From NCBI GenBank assembly GCA_963691655.1, contig OY829326.1:149624998-149688997 (forward strand): a DNA stretch of 64,000 nucleotides, given 5' to 3'. Positions 55,310 to 64,000 of the stretch are shown here, piece by piece. Position numbers and translations under genes: made by a program. Under the pieces are notes generated by a model that saw only the letters and a list, made by a program, of their open reading frames with translations, made no database searches and had not been told where the DNA came from. How positions within the stretch are numbered: position 1 is the first letter of the stretch; each line of letters starts with the position of its first letter. This DNA comes from Toxonevra muliebris. Lineage: Eukaryota; Arthropoda; Insecta; Diptera; Pallopteridae.

Positions 55310-57660
55310 AAGTGGTGGTTCGATATACAAACCTGATTAGCTCTATCGCGCCGTTTTATAGTTATTTTTGGGTAGGTTCAAACAATTGTCTACATCTATT
55401 TTGTTTGGTTTAGGTATTTGTGATGATCGTTGATGTTAGTTTCGAATAGATTTCCGGAGTTGTTCAACAGTGGTTTGCCCAGGGTGCTCAACTTTCCTTT
55501 GCATAAGATTGGGCATTCACAGAGGCAGGGTATTATCTTTTTTGTCTGGTTGTTTGTAGCTCCAGCGGAAAATGTTGTGAGGAATGCCCATTTTAGCTGC
55601 TTACACTCCAATATACCAGAAGCCAGTGATGACTGCCACTAGCCCTTCCTACAATTTTTGTTGATGAGTAGTTTTGTTTTCTTACAATTTTAGTCCGACC
55701 ATAACGTTTTGCTGATCCTTCATTTCGTTAACCAAATTCACCTACAATTAAGTTTTCGGAGGTTTGCGATTTCGCTGTTGACTGTACTTAGTGGTATTAT
55801 TATTAATTCAGCCTAAGATTCGGTCAGTGAAAATCCCTATAGCGCCAGCTCTTCAGCTATTTCCTTGCCTTTAATATTCCGATGTCCCGGTATCCAGATC
55901 AAGGTAACCCTATGATGACGAGCTATTGCTATGAGACTTTCTCTGCAATGATTTAGAAGATTTGAGGTTGTTATGACCGAGTTGAGTGCTGTAATCGCGG
56001 CCTAACTATCTGACAGGATAGTTATACTGATTTTATAGGTATGATCTATTTCCAGTAACCTACACCCAGAAAAATACCCATCTCTAGAACAAAGAAAAAG
56101 TTTTCTCAATTTAAATCCACGAAAATTTCTCTCGTTTATGTAAATTTTCCTCAAAATGAAGAAAAATGTGCTCCTTTCATGCAACCTTGGTGTTCAATTT
56201 GAAGTAAGTTTTTTCTTCATTTTTGGAAATTTAATTGCGGTGCTGCCCACCAATTGAAATCAAATCCCAAGTTTCAATAAAATTGTTAAAACTAAAATTA
56301 AAGAAAAGTAAGATAAAAAAAAAAAAATAAAACACAAGAAAATATGGGTGTGGTAAATGGGCATCTTTAAATATAATTTTTTTCTAAAACTTAGTCCTTA
56401 CAACGCGTCTCTGCATAAAATTTTAACTCAAGAGCTTTTATGAATTACTTGGTCTATTGTTAACATAAATGCGCATGGAACAATGGACGTTTCCATAAAC
56501 CTGTTTTTTCCAAAATTTAGTCGCACCAGCATATACAAATTAAAGCACCATTTGGCTGCAAAACAAAAGTATCAAAATACCATAACAGAACAAATTACTT
56601 TATTTAGAATAAAATAAGGTAATTAAACTTGCATACTATTTTTGCATAAAAAATGAAAATGTAAGAAAGAGACGAATATACCAAAAATGTTCTCCATACA
56701 AAATTTTTGTATATTAAAAAAACTAGCTTTACTCTTTTGGCCTTAGCAAATAATCGCGTACGCTTTGGTTTTCTTTTGAATTTTCAAGTCGGCGTCTCTA
56801 TTTCAAGCGAACTGGTTTGTGGCTATTGATATAATTTTTGAAAAAAAAATATTTTGTAAAAATAAAATATATTCAAAAGATATAAATTTCAATAAAGTTC
56901 AATTTATAATTTTTTGGTGGCCATAAGGATCTTTTGATCATTTCAAGGCGACGATGCCTGTAGTGTTTGTAAAAATACATATGAATGTAAACCTTAATTA
57001 TTATTAAAAATAAAATAATAAATGAATAAAAGTAAAAAAAAACATGATTTCTATGCCTTTTAATTAAAACAACATTGTAGAAAATATTCCGTAAATTGAG
57101 GATTTCTTTTCCAAAAAGTAAATTGACTTTAGTCTATGGAAAATTATTCCTCAAACTGAGGAAAATTTTACCTAAATTATATATAATTTCTCATATTTGA
57201 AAAATATTTCCTCAACTCAAAGAAATTTTATATATCTAAATGAGGAAACCGCTTCTATGGCGCCAAATCATTCCCATTTTTCCTCAATTTTATAGCCGTT
57301 TTTCTTCGAACCAAGTAAGTATTTCTCTGGCTGTACACTGCTCGCTTATAGCTAACACTTCCGCCTTAAATATGCTAGCTGAATTAGGGAGACGAACAGA
57401 TTTTTTAATACTCCACTTTTCTGAGAAAACCGCAGCCCGTTTTGGAACCATTCGTTAAGATTGTGGTACAGAAGTTATTCAGAGAGGGAAGAATTGCTGT
57501 GAAACTCTTTTTGAAGAGCATAGTAGATATGATGTAGTCCGAGTTGTTGGCTATTTTTCACCCATGCGACATTAGCAGACTTGCATGTCCGTAAGTTCTA
57601 TTCCATGTCCGTAAATTCTATTTTCACTCATTCAGCTTATCTTAACCTTATGATGCTCAT
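55310..57660 (-). mobile_element. Non-LTR retrotransposon relic, interrupted by a TIR element
   Basis: On the minus strand from about 57460: an RNase H start (TNGSKTGCGF, Asn where Asp is usual), RLPNSASIFKAEVLAISEQC, then the 1.27 kb insertion, then RLLEIDHTYKISI, ALNSVITTSNLLNHCRESL and VTLIWIPGHRNIKGKE. The C-terminal part has a LCECPILCKGKLSTLGKPLL motif and ends KYLNQTK near 55396. It belongs to the same broad clade as the relics at 35.3 and 45.8 kb. Its 3' end lies about 200 bases past the scute poly(A) signals. Confidence 0.85.
56063..57333. mobile_element. 1.27 kb TIR element inserted at TA within RNase H
   Basis: The left end CACCCAGAAAAATACCCA and the right end, read inward, CAGCCAGAGAAATACTTA continue to a shared AAGAAAAA. 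TA lies on each side (56061-56062, 57334-57335). Removing the element and one TA fuses the flanking retrotransposon frame precisely (SEQC joined to RLLEID). The interior contains many CCTCAA/TGAGGAAA words and no transposase. TA duplication suggests Tc1/mariner-type mobilisation, but the termini match no family I know. Confidence 0.8.
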
Positions 57661-58110
57661 GGTTGCCGTTTGCTCAATAAAGAGGTCTATTTTTGTGGAA
57701 CATTTAAATTCTTAAAAGTTCCTTTTAAAATAAATTTTCAGATTTTTCTCAAAAAAAAACTAAAGAGTTAAGATGTTCTAGAGAAATGATCCTCGTAAAA
57801 TTCAAAATTAAAGCTTTGGCAGTGGCAGTAAGATTTTTGTTAAACATCAACTCATAAAACTTTCTCCACTTAGTATCCTGTTCCCTTCGAACAAAAAACT
57901 CTGACCCACTGTAAAAAAAAAGTCAGACATGCTAGACTATAAGTTTATTTCACAAAAATGAGCTTTATAGGTTGCCTATTCTTTGCGAAAATGCAGTTGG
58001 ACTGTGTATTCAGAAATTACAAATAATTTAAATCATATATTTTAAATATAAATTAAATATAATATTTGGGTTCGAGGGAAATCACGACCATAGACTCAAT
58101 TTTCATAAAG
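57661..58110. other. Intergenic stretch, no gene seen
   Basis: AT-rich sequence with no noted features. Confidence 0.45.
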
Positions 58111-58119
58111 GGTAAATAA

Positions 58120-58310
58120 CAAAAAATTTGGCCTCATTATTTTTGCCAAGCATTTTGCCCCATTTGAGAAGCATTTACCTATTTTTAAGAAGAATTTCTC
58201 CATTTTTTGACAAGTATTTCTTTTTGACAAACATCTCCCATTTTTAGCAAATATTTTTCCATTTTTGGCAAGCATTTCCCCAATTTTGCATTTTCTCATT
58301 TTTGATAAAA
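58120..58310 (-). repeat. Degenerate 21-22 bp tandem repeat
   Basis: Seven or eight units of the form CCATTTTTGGCAAGCATTTCC on the plus strand. Open frames over it translate the repeat. Confidence 0.7.
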
Positions 58311-60214
58311 TACAAAAATTCTCTTAAATCGAAGTATTTGCATTTCTTCTGTAAGATTAAACCGTAAAGATAAAACAAATCATGTACTAGTAAAAATATC
58401 TACACATATTGAATTTTAATCGTAACTTTTTTAGCACTTATTTAGAAAAGATAACAATTTCAAAACTTTTGAAAACATAGTTCGTTATGAAGACGAAATA
58501 TATTGATTCATATCTCTGAACAATATCACATAAAACTTGTCATGCGCTGTTATTTATTACTTAAGTTGATTAATTTCATCACCAATTACTTAAGTCCATA
58601 CGAAATGTAGATATACATGAATGACTACAAGTGCGGCAGAAATACCTTATACTTAACTAAAGTCAGTCCTCAGTCAAATCAAGTAACTAACATTCTACCT
58701 AGATACCTAACTAAATTATCAAATAGATTGCTGTAGTTTAGATGCGGCTGCTGGCTATCACTGCGCTGCTAGCATACATTATTGCTTATAGCATTCTTCA
58801 TTACAAAATATGCCATTTATCAGAATTTCGTTTTTCTTTTAGAGTAAAGTCAATTGATCTTAATTATGCAATGCGAACACTGTATAATATTACAACAACA
58901 ACTAAAAACAACAAAAATCAAATGTCTATACGCGGTATGCTGTTAATAAATTAATAATTACACAATGCTGGTGTAGAGTACTAGTTGCATCCAAAACAAC
59001 AACAACAAGAGCTAAATAAAATCAGCAAAAAAAAAAGAAAATGTAACTTTAAATAAAATTTTACTTTAACAAAAACAACAACGCAAGCTATCAAATCATA
59101 TCAAACAGGATTTGGCTCCCATCAGGTCGCGTGGTTCCTCAAATTATATGAACGTCGTACGCCTGTGTATGCATGAATTCATTCACTGCTTTATATATGC
59201 ATATGTGAATACAAACATACATATGTAAGACGTATGCGATCACCGCTGGATCGTCAGTGAAATTTGTGGCAACACACACATACACACACACTCATTCCCA
59301 ACATCACTTTCAGCCAAGCCTTGCCATGCAATATTTGTATCGCGAGCGACTCATCATCATTATCGTCATCAACCAGCAACTCAAACTCGAGCCACCGCAA
59401 TTGCCATCATCCTCTCTGCTTCTTCTTGACTCCTTTCCTTCAGCTTCCAATGCTGCTCCGTTGTTTTTTTTTTTATATTGTAGATTTGCTGTTTGCACTG
59501 ATTTTTTAATGTTTTGCCAGAAAATCATCAACAACAACATCAGCATTGGCATCAACATCATCGTTGGCATCAACATCATCGTCAGCATCATCATCTTCAT
59601 CTGCATTTAACCAATATTTTTAATTTTTTTTTGCATCTTTTCTGTTCGTGTTCTTTGCTTTCTTCTTTCCTGTTGTCTTTGGCTTTAATTTTTGCATTTG
59701 GCCCTAGTTTTCAATCACTCTTGTTCTGTGTTGTTCTTTTGCTGTTTCATCGGTGACGATGTCGATGAAAACTAGTTCAAGTCTTGTTTTTTGTCAATTT
59801 TTCTGTAGCCTGTTAATTTTATCGTCGTAGTTATTGCATCACTATCTCATAGATATTTCCTTGGTAATTTTTTTCTTTCGTTTGTACTTGATAAATAAAT
59901 ATTAGACGCGATGTTTTAATTTAATGCCATTTCGAACATGTAACTGAGTTTTATTTTTATTTTTTTTGTGCACCCAATTGTGCAAAATTGGATAAGTTTT
60001 GAATAATTGATTTTTTAATACTAGATTTTTGATACCAATATAATAATAGTTCCCTTGAAATTGAATTTGATCAAGTTACGAATTTTGTAATACTCATAAT
60101 TCATCTCGCCCAGATGGGATTTCAAGAAGTGTTCCAGATTGTTTTTAGTTTGCCAATTACCATTATTTTGTTTGAAAACAACGTTTGAAAAATATTTTAT
60201 ATTAAAGTAGGATA
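58311..60214. other. Intergenic stretch with ATC microsatellite
   Basis: A (CATCAACATCATCG)-type trinucleotide-rich tract at 59520-59607 and CACACA near 59268-59290. Sequence at 59090-59400 is less AT-rich than its surroundings and might be regulatory. Several low-complexity frames overlap here; none is supported as a gene. Confidence 0.5.
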
Positions 60215-60216
60215 TA

Positions 60217-61505
60217 AGGAGTGAGATCGAAAAAATTTTAACATACAAAAAATTCAAAAATGTTTAAACGATTGATCTTAGAGTTTTGATTTTTTTTTTA
60301 TATTTAATTGATAATATTTTATAAATTACTGAAAAATATAACTTTTATAGTTCTAACCACTATTTATGAACTCGTTGACCTCTTTTGGTAATCCTTCCAT
60401 TAGAGATTTGATAGTTGTTACAGACACCTTTTTTGAACAGTTTGCCCATCTCCTTTTAAAATCTTCGATATTTTGAGACACGTTTTCTCTTTAAGTTTCT
60501 TTTCACAAAAGCCCAATATCTCTCCACTGGTCTTAGCTCTGGACAATTGGGAGGATTGAGATTGGCCTCTCTTGGTACAAAAACTATGTTATTACTTTGG
60601 TACCACTCCAGAGCTTTCTTGCCGTAGTGACATGATACCAAATCGGGCCAAAAATATGTGGACATATTCTGCTCTCTTATGAAAGGAAGAAGTCTTTTTT
60701 TTCCAACATTCTTTGATGTATATTTCGGTATTTATAGAGCCCACTGTAACAAATAACTTGCTTCTTTTGCCGCAACTGCATATAGCTTGCCATACCAGGA
60801 ATTTTTAAGGAAATTTTGTCTACTTTTGGATTGTAAATTGTTCTTCGACATTTCCTCGAGCATCAGCAACATAAAAATTTTGACCCGGAAGCTGCGTAAA
60901 ATCCACCAGTACATACGTTTCGTCGTCCATTATACAACATGAATATTTTTGTAAGAAATTCGATTTTAATTTCCGAGCCCTACTTTTGGCGTCTAAAGTC
61001 TAAATTTTTTGCAGCATTCCTGTCTGGAACTTTTTGGACTTTGTATGTTTTCAAACCTGCATTGGCTTTAACTTTTCACACCAAATAGTCAAAGCACTGG
61101 GCTAACCGGGCAGCTTTTCTACCAGATATGTTTGGAGATCTTTTCAATATGCTTCCTATTTTCTTGGCTTTCCTAATATCATATGGTCCTGGTTTTCTTC
61201 CCGAACCAGGTTTCCTATTGATGGCCAAATTCTCCTGAAACTGTTTAATAACACTGGAAACAGTTTGACGGCAGACCCTTAATTCTTTGGCCAATTTTTT
61301 GTAGGACCAATTTGGATTTTTTTGAAAATTTTTAATAATTTTAAGACGTACTTCTTTTTCTTCACTCATCTTGATCAAACTCACAATAAATCAACATGTT
61401 TGTCATATTTTTCAAAGATAACTAGATCAAAGAAATTTTTAAATTTTACACCCAAAAAAAATTATTAGGTAAAACGTGTGTTAAGATTTTTTCAATCTCA
61501 CTCCT
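60217..61505 (-). mobile_element. End-to-end Tc1-like element, 1289 bp, TA flanks
   Basis: Inverted termini are AGGAGTGAGATCGAAAAAAT and AGGAGTGAGATTGAAAAAAT, each flanked by TA (60215-60216, 61506-61507). The inner parts (TTTTAACATAC, CTTAACACACG) also correspond. The length is normal for Tc1-like elements. It encodes a damaged transposase on the minus strand. Confidence 0.9.
60353..61369 (-). pseudogene. Near full-length Tc1-like transposase with frameshifts
   Basis: ATG at 61369; the predicted end is TAG at 60355-60353, giving about 338 codons if the frame were intact, the usual size for this superfamily. The N-terminal helix-turn-helix (KKLAKELRVCRQTVSSVIK) and GSGRKPG hinge are open to 61076. 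The catalytic region is split over other frames: a DDETYVLVDFTQLPG-like stretch near 60930-60890, WPDLVSCHYGKKALE near 60650, and NCPELRPVERYW near 60545. There are 39 residues between second Asp and Glu. It is closely related to the copy at 12.6 kb and keeps the C-terminus missing there. Confidence 0.85.
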
Positions 61506-61507
61506 TA

Positions 61508-62185
61508 TTCTGGAAGCAAATCATCCTGAAATATTATTAATTTTAAACATAAAATGTTTCGCGTCTGAGAGAAAGTTAATCGTTTTAAAATTTTAAAATC
61601 CTTTACGTGCTGTAAGGAATTCAATTCCGTTCAGGAAGTAAGGTCAATTCCATATCCCCTCAGTTTTGGGTATTTTAAGTAAGTATTTGTTTGGACGACC
61701 CAACAGAATAAAGCGTGGAGAGAAAGACAAAAATAAATCAAAGTATATGAAAAATATTAATCACGATCAATTATGGGAATGTCCTAGCTACGAACTTTTA
61801 AGGTTTAACGACTCCAATAGTAAAAATTTTAAGAACTAAGTGACTCATTTTATTAGAACAATCCATTTGGACATTTTTTAAGAAATTAAAAAATGGTGAA
61901 TTTCGGCAGCGAAATTGGAACTTAATTATTTCAATGAAAATCATTTCTTCAATTCTCACAGGACACTTTAGGTTGAATTATCACTGGGAATCTTTTCTAA
62001 TGACTCATGTTGGGCTTGCAGAGAAGATAAGGAATACGCAAAGCATAACTTAGGACAGTGCATTGCACTTATCCATACTCGAAGAAGCCATCAGGACGAC
62101 CATTAAATACCAGACGCCAATATGTACTCCATTAAACTAGGGTAAATACTAAAATTTTTGGCGGAGGTTGGACTTACTGTAAGTA
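61508..62185. other. Intergenic stretch, no gene seen
   Basis: AT-rich; nothing recognised. Confidence 0.45.
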
Positions 62186-62193
62186 CTGTAAGC

Positions 62194-62486
62194 AGTGTGG
62201 CCAACTCAGCGCTTTTCCCGCTGATTTTAGTGCTTTTTGAAAATTAAAACGCGGAAAAAAGTGATTTAGCGCTCTGCACGTTTTTTCAATTTAAAATATC
62301 TTTGAAAATTCTAAGAGATTTTCATTGACTAGAAGTATCAGATGTGTGCCTGTATTAGTGAAAAAGTTTAAATGTATTGAGTTTTCTCGCACTTTTATAA
62401 GGAAAAAAATTTAACGCTTTTTTTTAAGAAAATACGCGTTTACTCTTCATTTTAGCGGATTTTGAAAAAAGAAATTGGCCACACTG
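62194..62486. mobile_element. hAT-like MITE, 293 bp
   Basis: Termini CAGTGTGGCCAA on both ends (12 of 12, inverted). Flanks ACTGTAAG (62186-62193) and ACAGAAAG (62487-62494) agree at 6 of 8 positions, a decayed 8-bp duplication. GCGCTTTT/AACGC words recur inside. No coding sequence. Confidence 0.7.
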
Positions 62487-62494
62487 ACAGAAAG

Positions 62495-64000
62495 TGGGTG
62501 AATGGGCACAATAAATCATAGGTCACAGTGCATTCCTTCCCCAATAAATAAACAATAGTAGAAAAATAGAAAATAATCTCAGTTTTAAAAAAACTTTGTT
62601 TTAAAAAAGTTCCAAAAAGAAAAATGAAATAAATCCCGAAGAAAGTGAAATAAATCGTAAACGAAAAATGAAATAAGTTTCATTTTTTTTGGAGTTATTT
62701 CATTATAATGTCATTGTTGAATTTGTGTCGCTAAATTATTCGTTTGAAAACACTGATATAGACGATACAACATGTGCGCAAATTTTGTGCACATACTCAA
62801 TTTCAGGTGTGTTCTAAAAATATAAATTTTGAAAGAGTTTTTTTCTGGCGATATACAACAAAAGCAAAAGTATATATCAATTTTCATATATATTCGTTCA
62901 CATTTGTTCATACCACAAGTGCCCGCCCACATGTTGTATTGTGCTCAGTTAGTTTGGTTATTTCTACGATTCACGCCTACTATTTCGTTTTTATACTTTT
63001 ATAATAAGTGCAGGGAAAGGTTAATCTTAAAAAGTCGGTATTAAAATTGACCAATATCACGACTTTACAGTGAAAATTGCAATTTCCAATACAACATACA
63101 AATTTGGGCCTAGAACCAACAACACTGTTTAGCATCGTTTTACAAATATCTATTTTATTCAACGGCATATTTACAGTGAAGGACAAAAATCTACTTAGAT
63201 TTGCAGAGGACAAAAAATACACTCAGCTTATTTGTATCACATTGTCTATTGTTCCTCATTTAATTTTAGTTTCAATAGGATGTCATCAAATACCTAGAAT
63301 GACTTAAAACTACAAATTTTTCTTTTTTTCTTTCAAAAAATAATTTTCAAAAAATAAACACACACAATTAGACTGGCGCTAGCTTAAAAAAATACATGTA
63401 TATCCGCCCAGGAAATTATCAAAATCACTTTTGCATTATTTTTCTACAATTTTTCCTACTAGTGTTACGAAATCACTTGAGTTTTAAAAGAGAAACATAA
63501 ACTCAAAAACTAAATTACATACCTTTGAAGATGATTTCTCAGTAAATTCAATTTTAATTTAACACTATAGTGTTTTGTTATTTTTACCAACTGCAATACT
63601 GCAAAAAAGCAAACAAATATTTAAACTCAATTTTCAATTTATATAAAACCTAAAAATTGTTCATGTATTAATGAAATGAAAATAAAGTTATCACTTTGTG
63701 TATGCAACTTCATTTATCACACATTTTTTATATGACAACTCAAATACAGACGAGGAGTTGTAGGTAGTGAAATAAATGAACTTCAAAACGACTGTGCCGG
63801 AATGTTGCTGTGGTTGCTGTTGTTGCAATCTTGTCTGCGGCGGCGGCGGCGGCGTTGGTGCAACATTAACTTCTTCTTTTTTTTCGTATCTGCGTGTATC
63901 TACGCTTACCACAACAAGTTACTCAGTGCTTTGCCTTAATCTGTCATATTTTCTTTCACTAATTGGAACATATTTTCTGCATTCGACAAGGCACTGTGAC
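62495..64000. other. Intergenic stretch to window end
   Basis: GAAATGAAATAA-like words cluster at 62620-62700. A (GGC)n tract at 63838-63853 and CAA/CAG words give a Pro/Gln-rich frame on the minus strand (63912-63691) that lacks an ATG. It could at most be part of an exon, but no splice context supports it. Confidence 0.45.

Noticed and set aside
59257..59610. Overlapping frames of 80-117 codons on both strands
   Set aside because: They translate CACACA and CATCAA repeats; several frames are open at once, which indicates composition, not coding.
63691..63912. Pro/Gln-rich minus-strand frame over a GGC repeat
   Set aside because: No ATG, low complexity, and no supported splice sites; explained by microsatellite sequence.

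Overview
This window is nuclear DNA of a higher (brachyceran, probably schizophoran) fly. The base composition is AT-rich and microsatellites are abundant. The one conventional protein gene I recognise is the proneural bHLH gene scute (sc) of the achaete-scute complex, intronless, at 53.3-54.4 kb on the plus strand. Two tRNA-derived SINE copies and the mix of transposon families would suit a tephritid fruit fly, but I cannot fix the species. Everything else is non-coding sequence, a small candidate gene, and a dense layer of mostly decayed mobile elements. In Drosophila the sc promoter is surrounded by tens of kilobases of enhancer DNA, and an isolated sc in about 50 kb of gene-poor DNA fits that arrangement.

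Layout. 0-13.6 kb: the right part of a hAT-like repeat, a piggyBac-like MITE with TTAA ends, a SINE, a complete 1.1 kb hAT-like element with a perfect 8-bp target duplication (9.5-10.7 kb), a second piggyBac-like MITE, and a broken Tc1-like transposase gene. 14.6-19 kb: two blocks of a degenerate short tandem repeat in opposite orientation, with a decayed DD41D (rosa-like) mariner between them. 21.3-25.4 kb: a 2.8 kb hAT-like element with a perfect 8-bp duplication, made largely of degenerate tandem repeats and carrying a nested, internally deleted DD34D mariner. A second tandem-repeat block follows. 25.5-26.1 kb: a TIR element with subterminal repeats.

28.6-34.2 kb is the most unusual stretch. 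It holds a two-exon gene on the minus strand for a 103-residue secreted protein of unknown function. About 4.4 kb away is a duplicated promoter and first exon with a nonsense codon and no second exon. Between them lies a 3 kb structure with long inverted arms, which contains a piggyBac-like MITE and a perfect 27-bp hairpin. 35-47.4 kb holds three non-LTR retrotransposon relics (RT or RNase H, one split by a Tc1-type insertion), a hAT-like element with a perfect 8-bp duplication, a GC-rich promoter-like segment carrying an E-box next to a Hairy-type site, a three-copy repeat family, a second SINE and TIR elements. 49.6-51.6 kb holds two MITEs, one inside another tandem-repeat block.

52.7-55.1 kb is the sc gene: a GAGA-rich upstream region, a good Inr plus DPE pair, the single-exon coding region, and a 3' UTR carrying a proneural-box motif. 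Downstream are a fourth non-LTR relic cleanly interrupted by a 1.27 kb TIR element, a 22-bp tandem repeat, an end-to-end Tc1-like element with TA flanks (60.2-61.5 kb), and a small hAT-like MITE at 62.2 kb. Apart from sc and the secreted-protein gene, no host coding gene is supported. All alignments and identities here were judged by eye.
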